Of a stretch of DNA of 64,000 nucleotides, positions 28,738 to 37,186 are shown piece after piece. Each line of letters opens with the position of its first letter. Positions within the stretch are counted from its first letter, which is position 1. The notes beneath the pieces are model-generated. The model worked only from the letters and a program-made list of their open reading frames with translations. It had not been told where the DNA came from and did no database searches. Position numbers and translations under genes: made by a program. This DNA is from Francisella sp. LA112445 (lineage in GTDB: Bacteria; Pseudomonadota; Gammaproteobacteria; Francisellales; Francisellaceae): the NCBI RefSeq assembly GCF_012224145.1, contig NZ_CP041030.1, positions 1 to 64,000 on the forward strand. The letters run 5' to 3'.

Positions 28738-29361
28738 TTATTTAATAGGTATCATAACTTCATTAGTGCGTAAGAATGGTATAGTCCAAGGTGGGTTATA
28801 TCCCGCTGCTTCTGGTTGACCAGTGACTTGATAGTTATTAGATTTTATCCATGCTTTAAGCTTTTCGGTATTAGAATCTATAGAATCTTTGTCTAAGAAT
28901 CCACTAAATGTAATGACAGCCATTTTTGTTTCAGGTTTTTCAACAAGCTTTACTCTGTTATTAGTTGGTTTTGGTGCGTTTTCTAGAGTATATTTAGCAG
29001 GTAATACAAAAGCTATAGTCCATATCTTATCATCGCCTTTTATCATAACAGGTGCTGTCATTTCTATATTTTGTGATGTTTGTTCTATTTTAACAGGTGC
29101 TGTCATTTGAATATCTTTCTTAGATATATTTGCTCCTGTTATATACTTAAACAGATAACCAAAGCCTCTATTTACAGCTGACTTATAATTTGGATCTTCT
29201 ACTGTTACTTGAGCCTCTGTGAGAGGGGCATAAACTCTAACAGAGTAGTCCTTGTCTTTTTTAATATTTGTATATTTAGCTTGAGGAGTATCATTTATAC
29301 CTAAAACACTACAAGATGATAATGCTAGAGCTGAGATTATTGAGAAAGATTTTTTTAACAT
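28738..29361 (-). CDS. SOUL heme-binding family lipoprotein
   Basis: 207 aa. Lipoprotein signal with lipobox LSSC (Cys17). Mature part matches the SOUL/HBP pattern: NRGFGYLFKYITGANISKKDIQMTAPV, repeated ITMTAPV-like MTAPV motifs, and a C-terminal NEVMIPI. SOUL proteins bind haem or related ligands; role in Francisella not known. Monocistronic. Confidence 0.85.
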   Translation of the reverse strand: MLKKSFSIISALALSSCSVLGINDTPQAKYTNIKKDKDYSVRVYAPLTEAQVTVEDPNYKSAVNRGFGYLFKYITGANISKKDIQMTAPVKIEQTSQNIEMTAPVMIKGDDKIWTIAFVLPAKYTLENAPKPTNNRVKLVEKPETKMAVITFSGFLDKDSIDSNTEKLKAWIKSNNYQVTGQPEAAGYNPPWTIPFLRTNEVMIPIK

Positions 29362-29501
29362 ATCTAGTACTCCTAGTTTTGTTGTAAAAGATATTTATAA
29401 TAGTAATTATAGATCACAATATAGTATTACACAGTTAAAATTTTGTAAGGTTTAGTTTTTAGTAGTTACAAACATCACTAAAAATATATAAGGGATAAAA
29501 A

Positions 29502-30044
29502 ATGAAAAGGTTGATTAAAGTACTAGTATTGTTTTCTATGCTACTAGGAGTTTGTTATGCTGGAGTTAATAAGCCACTTAATCTTTTGGTACAAAGAGCA
29601 GAACTAATGAAAGGTGTTGGGATATGTAAATCAAAGATTAAAGGATCTATTTACGATGCTAGTCAAGAGGTGCGTGTGCTACAAAATGCTGAAAAATTAG
29701 CAAAGCAAAATAAGCTAGAAAAGAATTCATTTTTAATATTTATTCAATTACAAATGGATTTATCAAAGCAGATAGAAAATTATTATCTAAATAACGCGAC
29801 AAAACAGCAACTTGAGCAACAAGGTTCAGATTGTTTGACTAACTATCGCGATAAGATTAAGAAAGTTGATGAGCAACTATATCCAGCAATAAGTAAAAAT
29901 ATTACATCGATTCATAAAAATAAAAACCTAGAATCTCAGTTGAAAAAACTTGTCAAGAAGCAAGATCTTAAAGGGATTCCACAAGATCCTAAATATTTAG
30001 GTTTAATAGCTAATAGCTTACAAAATATCAAAAAAACTAACTAA
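29502..30044 (+). CDS. Hypothetical exported protein (180 aa)
   Basis: Signal peptide of about 20 residues ending CYA, then a mainly helical, Lys/Gln-rich mature part. The layout (LLVQRAELMKGVGICKSKIKG, QLEQQGSDCL) resembles periplasmic chorismate mutase-like or small helical exported proteins: an N-terminal R..LM..V..CK and later Q helices. I mention chorismate mutase (AroQ gamma) only as a weak possibility. Two cysteines in the mature protein. Precedes pyrF by 120 nt, same direction. Confidence 0.6.
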   Translation: MKRLIKVLVLFSMLLGVCYAGVNKPLNLLVQRAELMKGVGICKSKIKGSIYDASQEVRVLQNAEKLAKQNKLEKNSFLIFIQLQMDLSKQIENYYLNNATKQQLEQQGSDCLTNYRDKIKKVDEQLYPAISKNITSIHKNKNLESQLKKLVKKQDLKGIPQDPKYLGLIANSLQNIKKTN

Positions 30045-30165
30045 TTCTAGTACTATCTTTAATATTTCAATAACTACAAAATACTAACTTTAAAATATAG
30101 TTTACTATCGACACAAATTGAACTAATATATAGTTTCAACATCGATTAATCTTTTGAGAAACTCA

Positions 30166-30798
30166 ATGAAAATAATGTTCTCAGCAGATGGTATCTCTAA
30201 ATCAGACTTAGAGAAGACAGCATCTGTTTCAAAGCATGTTGACTGTGTCAAAATAGGTCATATTTTATGTTCGACACTATCATTTAAAGAAATTCATGAG
30301 CTAGTAGGAGATAAAGATATCTTCTTAGATTTTAAGTTTCATGATATTCCAAATACAGTTAAGACTGCGATAGAAAATTATTCAAAAGCTATTCCAAACT
30401 TTAAGTACTTTACTTTTCACGGTACTGCAAGTGATGAAATGGTCAAAGCAGCTCTTAATGCTGATACACAGGCTATTCCATTAGCAGTGATTACATTAAG
30501 TAGTGATGCAAACTTTGATAAAGCAGATAGCCTAGCTAAATTTGAAAGATGTGTGAATTTAGGTGTGGAAAACTTTATATGTCATCCACATTTAGTTACT
30601 GATGTTAGAGCTAAGTTTGGGGATAAAATCAAGTTATATGTCCCAGGTGTAAGGCTTGAGAGTGATTTAAGTGATGATCATTTTAATGCTTTGACACCTA
30701 AAAAAGCTAAAGAGCTTGGCGTTGACTATATCATAGTAGGTAGACCTCTTCTACGTGCTGAAAATATAGTTGAGAAGTTAAGGGAATTTAGCTTATAA
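30166..30798 (+). CDS. pyrF: Orotidine 5'-phosphate decarboxylase
   Basis: Final step of UMP synthesis. 210 aa from the chosen ATG, which has GAGAAA 6 nt upstream; an in-frame TTG lies 4 codons earlier. The catalytic core is DFKFHDIPNTVKTAI (K-x-x-D-I-P-N, about residues 58-72), with the phosphate-binding end VDYIIVGRPLL. Monocistronic, next to a convergent cupin. Confidence 0.95.
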   Translation: MKIMFSADGISKSDLEKTASVSKHVDCVKIGHILCSTLSFKEIHELVGDKDIFLDFKFHDIPNTVKTAIENYSKAIPNFKYFTFHGTASDEMVKAALNADTQAIPLAVITLSSDANFDKADSLAKFERCVNLGVENFICHPHLVTDVRAKFGDKIKLYVPGVRLESDLSDDHFNALTPKKAKELGVDYIIVGRPLLRAENIVEKLREFSL

Positions 30799-30803
30799 AA
30801 TTT

Positions 30804-31145
30804 TTAATCTACTATCTTTTTAACATGTTCAGCTGAGTCTGTTTTTGCTAATGATAGACGGATAATACTATTTTCTATAGCTTCTAAGCTATGCATAGTA
30901 TTTGGCTCTAGGTAGACTAAATCACCAATTTTTAGATTATGTTTTTCCTCACCTATATAAAAGTTAAGATCTCCTTTAACTAACATGATAGTTATTGGGT
31001 GTGGAGCAGCATGCTCTTTCATTGTTATATCTTTGGGTATGCTCACTTGCATCTCTTTAGTCAGAGGTGTTTCTATTAGTTTTTTTATAATAACTTTATC
31101 TTGGTTAAAGTCAGCACCTTCAACAAAATTTATAAATTTTGCCAT
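30804..31145 (-). CDS. Small cupin-domain protein
   Basis: 113-aa single cupin barrel: motif 1 around HAAPHPITIMLVKGDLNFYIG (about 46-66) and motif 2 in PNTMHSLEAIENSI. Metal-binding His/Glu positions are partly conserved. Ligand unknown. The start has AAGGAG. Converges on pyrF with a 5-nt gap. Confidence 0.75.
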   Translation of the reverse strand: MAKFINFVEGADFNQDKVIIKKLIETPLTKEMQVSIPKDITMKEHAAPHPITIMLVKGDLNFYIGEEKHNLKIGDLVYLEPNTMHSLEAIENSIIRLSLAKTDSAEHVKKIVD

Positions 31146-31297
31146 ATCTATCTCCTTAGTAAATTATATTATGTATTTTAAATGCATAATATAAATATAG
31201 AATAAATACTATAACAAGTCAATGTCAGTTTTTGATAATACTATGCAAAGAGTTTATAAGATGTTAGAATTTCCAAAATGTTTTTGAGCTTTATTCT

Positions 31298-32035
31298 ATG
31301 CGAAATCATAATCTAAAGAAAATCATAATATCACCGCCGTTTGGCAAATATCTTAAGTTTAGAGAAACTTCTAATGTCTATGGATCTTTTACAGTAAGTA
31401 GACGTTGGGGACTTATCAAACAAGCAATTAAAACTATTCGCAAGGTAGAGAAAAATGCTTGGCGTAATAAAATTGGTTTACGTAATCCTGGACTGGCAAA
31501 TGCAAATCCACCTAAGAGAGCTCAGGATATAATATCATTAGCGGCACTAGAGATAGCAGACTGGCATAGCTTTGCAGAAACTTTAAAATTACCAAAGTTT
31601 GCTAATCATAAAAATATTGAGATAAATATAGGTTGCCCAAATGCTAGTATTGTCGATTTTCCAACTGAGCTAGCATCTTTATTTGAAGATAGAAATATCA
31701 GTATCAAAATGCCACCAACTGTAGATCATAATGCTAAGATTAGAGAGTACCTTGCAGTAGGTATTACAACTTTTCATTTATGTAATACTATACCTACAGA
31801 TAAGGGCGGTATTTCAGGTTATCCGTTACATGAATATAGTTTGCCTGCTATCAAAAAAGCTAGAGAAGAGTTTGGTGATAGCATTACTATAATTGGTGGT
31901 GGTGGAGTTTATACTCTTGAAGATGCTAGAAAATATATAGATGCAGGAGCTGATCATTTATCGCTAAGTTCTATAATGTTTAATCCTATTAAAGGTAAAA
32001 AATTAGTTAAAGAGATTATTAAAAATTTTGGCTAA
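31298..32035 (+). CDS. pyrD: Dihydroorotate dehydrogenase-type flavoprotein
   Basis: TIM-barrel FMN protein of the dihydroorotate dehydrogenase family: N-terminal GLRNPGLANANP, EINIGCPNA (about 105-113), ISIKMPPT lysine strand, CNTIPTDKGGISGYPLH, and FMN-phosphate motif TIIGGGGVYTLEDARKYIDAGADHLSLSS. At 245 aa it is shorter than class 1 (about 310) or class 2 (about 336) enzymes. Because pyrB, pyrC, pyrF and carAB surround it, oxidation of dihydroorotate is the probable job, but a divergent family member cannot be excluded. An IS5 element is inserted 18 bp after its stop. Confidence 0.75.
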   Translation: MRNHNLKKIIISPPFGKYLKFRETSNVYGSFTVSRRWGLIKQAIKTIRKVEKNAWRNKIGLRNPGLANANPPKRAQDIISLAALEIADWHSFAETLKLPKFANHKNIEINIGCPNASIVDFPTELASLFEDRNISIKMPPTVDHNAKIREYLAVGITTFHLCNTIPTDKGGISGYPLHEYSLPAIKKAREEFGDSITIIGGGGVYTLEDARKYIDAGADHLSLSSIMFNPIKGKKLVKEIIKNFG

Positions 32036-32053
32036 AGGATTCTTTTTTAACTA

Positions 32054-32915
32054 GGTTCTGTGCACAAAAAAAGCTAAATTAGATTGAAGATAGCTAAACC
32101 GTTGTTATTTAGAAGTTGAAAGACAATAAATACCAAGGGTTTAGCAAATGCATTATCATATAAAAGAAGTATTCTGGTCAAGTATTTTATTATTCTTAAA
32201 ATCACAAAAAGGTATACATACCAATGATGAAGACAAATTAAGATTGTTTATTGAAGCAGTATTTTATGTATTACGTACAGGCTGCCAATGGAGAATGTTA
32301 CCATTTTATTATGGTAAATATAGATCAATACATAAGCGTTTTAAGGATTGGAGTGATAAAGACATATTCTCTAAATTATTTAAGTCAGTGCAAAATCCTG
32401 ATTTACAAGAAGTTATGCTTGACTCAACGATAGCAAGAGCACATGCCTGTGCTACAGGATATGACAAGAATGATAACCAAGCAATTGGTAGATCAGTTGG
32501 TGGAGTAACCACCAAGATTCATGCTATGACCGATGCTTTAGGCAACCCGCTGGAAGTATTACTGTCAGAAGGTAAAACTCATGATAGTAAAGTGGCAATA
32601 GACCTACTACAGAAGGTATATAATACAAAAGTTATCGCTGATAGAGCATATCACTCTAATGAAATTAGAGAACATATTCAAAATATATCCTCTGAAGCTG
32701 TTATTCCCTGCAAATCAAATACTATAAACCCTATAGATTTTGATATTCAAATATACAAAGAAAGACATTTGATTGAGAATTTCTTTTCTAAAATTAAGCA
32801 TTTTAGAAGAGTATTTTCTAGGTTTGATAAAACCATTTCAGCATATCTGGGTATGATTAAATTAGCTTGTACTTTTATTTGGCTTCGATGAGAATTTATT
32901 TTTGTGCACAGAACC
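32054..32915 (+). mobile_element. IS5-family insertion sequence (ISFtu2-type), complete
   Basis: 862-bp element with perfect 17-bp terminal inverted repeats GGTTCTGTGCACAAAAA (32054-32070 and 32899-32915), flanked by TA on both sides (32052-32053 and 32916-32917), as expected for the IS427 group. Contains a single intact transposase frame. Confidence 0.92.
32148..32891 (+). CDS. IS5-family transposase (ISFtu2-type)
   Basis: 247-aa DDE transposase. N-terminal DUF4096-like domain (FYVLRTGCQWRMLPF, about 39-53), catalytic D92 (LDSTIARAH), D165 (VIADRAYHSN) and E210 (HLIENFFSKIKHFRR). The IS427 relatives often split this gene in two frames; here it is one frame. No stop or shift, so probably active. 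Confidence 0.93.
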   Translation: MHYHIKEVFWSSILLFLKSQKGIHTNDEDKLRLFIEAVFYVLRTGCQWRMLPFYYGKYRSIHKRFKDWSDKDIFSKLFKSVQNPDLQEVMLDSTIARAHACATGYDKNDNQAIGRSVGGVTTKIHAMTDALGNPLEVLLSEGKTHDSKVAIDLLQKVYNTKVIADRAYHSNEIREHIQNISSEAVIPCKSNTINPIDFDIQIYKERHLIENFFSKIKHFRRVFSRFDKTISAYLGMIKLACTFIWLR

Positions 32916-33012
32916 TATTACAACTATTTAATTAATTATCTTTATTGTAATAGCAGCGCGATGAACTATCTTATTACATTAATCTGACACTACATAAATA
33001 AAAACGTCCAAG

Positions 33013-33089
33013 CTGTCATTCTACGACTTGATCGTAGAATCTAATTTTAAAACTAATCATGAGTAGATCCTATGGTCAAGCCATAGGAT
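33013..33089. repeat. Two-hairpin dispersed repeat (copy 3), split by IS110
   Basis: Starts CTGTCAT (33013-33019), then hairpin ATTCTACGA/TCGTAGAAT (33018-33040) and hairpin ATCCTATGG/CCATAGGAT (33067-33089). Its last five bases GACAG lie at 34279-34283, on the far side of the IS110 element. Joined, they give an 82-bp unit with CTGTCAT/ATGACAG ends like the copy at 15105. Confidence 0.82.
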
Positions 33090-33119
33090 TGTAAGTTAAA
33101 TCTTCTTTATAATTTATGT

Positions 33120-33300
33120 TTAAGGAGTCAAACTAAAGTGTAAAACTTTAGTTATAACCTAAGCGACCGTCATAGGATAGATTTAAGCAATCGTTGTCAT
33201 CAAGGTACTTAGGTTATCTCCTTAATACGTTTGAATAGTTGGATGGTCTATAACGACCGCTTACAATCGTAAACATAGAACAAATATACTAAGGAGATAT
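33120..33300 (+). ncRNA. Candidate bridge RNA of the IS110 element
   Basis: Three structures are visible. (1) 5' hairpin AACTAAAG/CTTTAGTT (33131-33153). (2) Target loop: 10-bp stem 33154-33163/33208-33217 enclosing CATAGGAT (33171-33178, identical to the left flank), an apical hairpin GATT/AATC (33180-33192), and TGTCATC (33195-33201, reverse complement of the right flank GATGACA). (3) Donor loop: ATAGTTGGAT (33235-33244, near copy of right end ATAGTTGAT), apical GGTC/GACC (33245-33258), CTTACAATC (33260-33268, reverse complement of left end GATTGTAAG). This is the known IS110 bridge RNA plan. The 5' and 3' ends are approximate. Confidence 0.82.
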
Positions 33301-33306
33301 TTAAAA

Positions 33307-34254
33307 ATGTATCATAATTTCATAGGTATTGATATGTCAAAAAATGATTTTGTAGTAGCTATACATGGTAGTAAAAAAACTTTTAAATATCTTAATAATT
33401 CTAAAGGTTTTAATGATCTGTTAGAAAAACATCCTATACTTAAAGATAACAGTCTTGTGGTTCTAGAGACTACAGGAGGGTATGAAAAAGCTTTGCTTGA
33501 ATATTTATTAGTTGAAAAAATTATAGTACATAGAGCTAATACTCGTGTTGTTAAACATTTTATTCGTTCAACTGGACAGTTAGCTAAATCAGATAATATT
33601 GATGCTATAGGTTTAGCTAGATATGGCTATGAAAGACATGCTCACCTCGATTGCTATAAACCTAATGAGAATAATCTTCAAAAGCTTGTAAAATATACAC
33701 TTAGAAAGCAAGACCTTAAGAAACAATTAGCTGCTGAAAAGAACAGGATTCAAGCTCCAGATCAAGAGTGTACAAAAGAATCTCATCAAAGAGTAATAGA
33801 GTTCCTTGAACAAGAAATTGCTATTCTAGATAGCTTAATAGATAATCTTATAAAGGACTGTGAATATTTAACAAAAGCAAGAGACTTGTTAGTTAAAGAA
33901 GTTGCAGGTTTGGGAAAAGCTACTGCAGTATCATTACTTGCACTTATGCCTGAGCTAGACAATTTGAATCGTAAGCAAATAGCCTCTTTAGCTGGAGTCG
34001 CTCCCTATGCTTATGAAAGTGGTAAGAAGATTGGTTATAGGAAAACTTATGGTGGTAGAGCTGACTTAAAGCCAGTATTATTTATGTCTGCTATGACAGC
34101 TTCTAGGAGTAATGGAAAGCTTGGAACTTTTTACAATAAACTTGTCGAAAGTGGAAAAAAGAAGATGGTTGCTCTTATTGCTGTTATGAGAAAAATTATT
34201 GTTATAGCTAACGCTAAAATTAGAGATTTAAAAAGAGATTTGAAAATTTTATAA
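33307..34254 (+). CDS. IS110-family recombinase (DEDD transposase)
   Basis: 315 aa. RuvC-like N-terminal domain with D9 (IGIDMSK), E54 (VVLETTGGYE), D96 and D99 (KSDNIDAIGLARYG), the DEDD set; coiled-coil middle (about 160-200); C-terminal Transposase_20 domain from VAGLGKATAVSLLALMPEL through ASLAGVAPYAYESGKKIGYRKTYGGRADLKPVLFM (195-262). I do not assign the catalytic serine: S261 and S266 are candidates and Thr264 sits where many relatives have Ser. Full length, no stops. Its AAGGAG ribosome site (33291-33296) can pair with upstream sequence. Confidence 0.92.
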   Translation: MYHNFIGIDMSKNDFVVAIHGSKKTFKYLNNSKGFNDLLEKHPILKDNSLVVLETTGGYEKALLEYLLVEKIIVHRANTRVVKHFIRSTGQLAKSDNIDAIGLARYGYERHAHLDCYKPNENNLQKLVKYTLRKQDLKKQLAAEKNRIQAPDQECTKESHQRVIEFLEQEIAILDSLIDNLIKDCEYLTKARDLLVKEVAGLGKATAVSLLALMPELDNLNRKQIASLAGVAPYAYESGKKIGYRKTYGGRADLKPVLFMSAMTASRSNGKLGTFYNKLVESGKKKMVALIAVMRKIIVIANAKIRDLKRDLKIL

Positions 34255-34333
34255 GCTATAATTATTAACATAGTTGATGACAGAACATTTTTTCAGAATA
34301 CTTTTGGATTAGTAGTATTATGAACACTAGGCA

Positions 34334-35170
34334 TCAATAACCTTTCTTTTTAAGTAGTAGCTTATCTGTATTTTTATATGATTGTGGAGCAAAATCTCCC
34401 ATCCACTCTTTAACAGCTTTAAAATTCTCGATAAATGTTTGCTTATCTCCATCAGATACTTTTTCAGCATTAGAATTTACAAATTCCGCGAACTCGGCGA
34501 TAGTTTGTTGTCTTTGTTTATCAGACATAATAATATCAGCATATAGTCCAGGACCTTGACTAAAAAGCCTTCCAACAATATTAAGCTCCATCTTATATAC
34601 TGGGCTAGCTAGCTTTAGCATTTTTTGAATATCAACATTCTTATGCTTAAGAAACATTCCAAGACAATATACACTAAAATGCTCAATACCTTGGATAAAA
34701 GTCATAGCTTCATCATGCTCTTCGGCAGTCATTTTCTCCATACTAAAGCCAATCCTTGCTAGATCATCGATAAAATATTGATACTTATCTTGTTGCTTAC
34801 CATCACAGACTACAATTACTTGATTATCTGGAGAGCTAATAGTTGGGCCAAAGATAGGGTGAAGACCAACAACTGGACCGTCATAATTTGCTAACATGCT
34901 ATCTAGAGGCTCTTTTTTGATACTAGTATAGTCTGCTAAAATTGTTCCTTCAGAGAGGTAAGGGATAGTCTTTTTAATAATCTCATCTGTCATATATATT
35001 GGTACTGATAGTATTACAATATCTTGATTAGTAAGCTTTTGCTCAGGATTCTGCCAATCATTTTGACCAAAAATAGTTAGAGTATATTCAGGTAAAAACT
35101 TACTAAAGATATTTTGAGTCATCTGACCCATTTCACCATTACCACCAATTATACAAATTCTTTTTTGCAT
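34334..35170 (-). CDS. tyrA: Prephenate dehydrogenase (TyrA-type)
   Basis: Oxidative decarboxylation of prephenate in tyrosine synthesis. 278 aa, Rossmann start RICIIGGNGEMGQMTQNIF, then SVPIYMTDEIIKKTIPYL and GLHPIFGPT (about 97-105), with EHFSVYCLGMFL in the helical dimerisation domain. No chorismate mutase domain is fused. Monocistronic; IS110 lies just after its stop. Confidence 0.85.
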   Translation of the reverse strand: MQKRICIIGGNGEMGQMTQNIFSKFLPEYTLTIFGQNDWQNPEQKLTNQDIVILSVPIYMTDEIIKKTIPYLSEGTILADYTSIKKEPLDSMLANYDGPVVGLHPIFGPTISSPDNQVIVVCDGKQQDKYQYFIDDLARIGFSMEKMTAEEHDEAMTFIQGIEHFSVYCLGMFLKHKNVDIQKMLKLASPVYKMELNIVGRLFSQGPGLYADIIMSDKQRQQTIAEFAEFVNSNAEKVSDGDKQTFIENFKAVKEWMGDFAPQSYKNTDKLLLKKKGY

Positions 35171-35195
35171 TTTTAAAATCCTTAATTTTAATTTT

Positions 35196-35282
35196 TTCGC
35201 TGCTTACTCTGTAAGCTATAGCGACATACTTTTTTCATGGCAGAAAAAGTATGCAAAACTGCCTAGCACTACGCTAACGTAA
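35196..35282. repeat. Dispersed repeat family B, copy 2
   Basis: 35219-35281 is identical over 63 bases to 24044-24106. The similarity continues more weakly to about 35377 (ATTTTTGAAATTACTAAT.GCTAATGTG), without the nested element present at 24129-24214. Located between tyrA and dtd. Confidence 0.8.
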
Positions 35283-35419
35283 TTCAAAATAAATAGAAAA
35301 TAAAAAACTCACATTGTTCAAACAGTTTTATTTTCTTATTATTCATTTTTGAAATTACTAATCGCTAATGTGCATTTATTTTTCTACAAGAAGTAAGTCA
35401 TCTATAGTTTTACTAATTA

Positions 35420-35857
35420 CTAAATCTTAAAACTAAAAGTTACTGGTCCATCATTAGTTAGTGATACTTTCATATCAGCACCAAATATTCCAGATTGGAC
35501 TTTTTCATATTTACTCTTGAAGATTTTCTGAAATTCTTCAAATTTACCTTTGGCAATATCAGGAGGGCAGCCGTCACTAAAACTAGGTCTATTACCATTA
35601 CGAGTATTGGCAGCTAAAGTAAATTGCGGTACAAGAATTATCTCTCCTTGGATATCTCTAAGGGATAAGTTCATCTTACCAGCTTCATCTTCAAATATAC
35701 GATATTTAAGGATTTTCTCAGCCATTTTCTCAAAGTTTTGGTGACTATCTTCTTTTTCAACACATACTAGGGCTAAGATACCTTTATTTATATCAGCAAC
35801 TTTTTGCTGCTCTACAATTACATTTGCACAACTGACTCTTTGAATTATACTAAGCAT
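35420..35857 (-). CDS. dtd: D-aminoacyl-tRNA deacylase
   Basis: Removes D-amino acids wrongly charged on tRNA. 145 aa, the standard family length. Start [16 protein letters not shown], [20 protein letters not shown] region (PQFTLAA with family SQFTL) and C-terminal [11 protein letters not shown], equal to the conserved GP-cis-proline motif. Monocistronic. Confidence 0.95.
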   Translation of the reverse strand: MLSIIQRVSCANVIVEQQKVADINKGILALVCVEKEDSHQNFEKMAEKILKYRIFEDEAGKMNLSLRDIQGEIILVPQFTLAANTRNGNRPSFSDGCPPDIAKGKFEEFQKIFKSKYEKVQSGIFGADMKVSLTNDGPVTFSFKI

Positions 35858-35938
35858 TTTTAAAAATATTTGTCTTATAAACAGTTTTAGATTGTATCAA
35901 AAATACTACTGAAAATATAAAATAAAGTGAGAGGTTTT

Positions 35939-37168
35939 TTATTTAGAAAGTTTTGCTTTTCTAGTATGAGTAATAAATACCAAAATAATTATAATCACAC
36001 AAAGTATAGGTCCAAGAATTATAGGTACTTGCTTATCGATATGTTGACCTAAGAATCCTGAAATAAATAAACAAATTGAAGCACCTATAGAGCCTGACAT
36101 TATTAAAAAAGAGGAGATCTTTGGACTAGAGTAGTTTGCATTATTGATACCGTATCCAAGAAGTGTTGGGAACATTGCAGCACAACCAAAACCAAGTACT
36201 ATACCGCCTATTATAAATCCTGTAAGACTATTAGCAATTAAGAATATGATAAATCCAACTAGAGTAATAAATGAGCTAATCATAATATAAACAGCAGGCT
36301 TAATTTTTGTAAGTACAAATAGACCTACGATTAGTCTAGAAATAGCAATAATTCCCCAAAATAGACCAATAACTAGTCCAACATCTGTAACACTTACATG
36401 TTTAGCCTCTTGTAAATATGGTGAGAACCAATATGAAACAATATACTCAATATATACATAAATCATTATAGCTAGAGCTATTAGAACTACACTTATATTT
36501 AAAAGTTTTGGTTTAGCTGTATCAGATTCATCAACTAGATCATCACTAATAGTTACAGCTGCTTTTTCTTCAAATTTTGATAAAAAGATAATAATAAATA
36601 GGATCAAATATAAACAACCCATACCTATAAACACTGCACGCCATGAGAATTGCTCAACTATATGACCACCGACAAAAGGTACAAATGCCGAGCCGGCACC
36701 AAAGAAAAAGTTTAAAACATTTAAGCGTGATTCACTTTTACCAGTTTTTGTATATGCTGCATGGATTGTTTGGCTAACAGCCGGTACCAAAAAGCCTACG
36801 CAAGTACCATTTAAAAGAGCACAAATAGCATAGATATATAAAGGAAATCCAGCAGCGATAGTAAATTGTGCAATTAGACCGATTACCAGGGCAATGAGTA
36901 GCGTGTTTCTACAACCTAAAGAGCTCATAGTTTTTGAGCTTAAAGCATTACCTACCAAAAGCCCTAATATATTTAAAACATCAATATAAACAATATGAGA
37001 AACATTAACGCCATAATGACTAGATATCTGTGGTGATACTAGTCCAAGTATTGCACCAAAGCCTCCTGTAATAAATGCTGCGAAGAAACAGATGCTCACA
37101 GCTTTTAGTATTAAACTTTCTGGAACAGTGAATGTCGATAATTGATTATTTGTATTAATTGATGCCAT
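35939..37168 (-). CDS. MFS sugar transporter, partner of GH32 hydrolase
   Basis: 409 aa with about 12 helices, of the fucose permease-like/FucP-type MFS subgroup by its GAILGLVSPQISSHYGV start and FFFGAGSAFVPFVGG. Acidic central loop between the halves (about 210-226). It is 18 nt downstream of the GH32 gene and same strand, which suggests import of sucrose or fructosides, by context only. Confidence 0.8.
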   Translation of the reverse strand: MASINTNNQLSTFTVPESLILKAVSICFFAAFITGGFGAILGLVSPQISSHYGVNVSHIVYIDVLNILGLLVGNALSSKTMSSLGCRNTLLIALVIGLIAQFTIAAGFPLYIYAICALLNGTCVGFLVPAVSQTIHAAYTKTGKSESRLNVLNFFFGAGSAFVPFVGGHIVEQFSWRAVFIGMGCLYLILFIIIFLSKFEEKAAVTISDDLVDESDTAKPKLLNISVVLIALAIMIYVYIEYIVSYWFSPYLQEAKHVSVTDVGLVIGLFWGIIAISRLIVGLFVLTKIKPAVYIMISSFITLVGFIIFLIANSLTGFIIGGIVLGFGCAAMFPTLLGYGINNANYSSPKISSFLIMSGSIGASICLFISGFLGQHIDKQVPIILGPILCVIIIILVFITHTRKAKLSK

Positions 37169-37186
37169 TTGTATTCTCTCTAGTTT

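Larger units (their letters stand above)
33090..34278 (+). mobile_element. IS110-family insertion sequence with left-end bridge RNA
   Basis: About 1189 bp, without terminal inverted repeats, flanked by GAT (33087-33089 left; 34276-34278 at its right end), the likely core. Boundaries come from two agreements: removing the element rebuilds CCATAGGAT+GACAG, the end of a dispersed repeat; and its non-coding left end holds guides matching both flanks and both ends. Long left end (217 nt) and short right end (24 nt) are typical of the IS110 group. The exact core (GAT, AT or GA) is uncertain by 1-2 nt. Confidence 0.85.

Noticed and set aside
32251-32433. Second frame inside the IS5 element as orfB
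   Set aside because: The transposase is complete in one frame; this frame has no domain.
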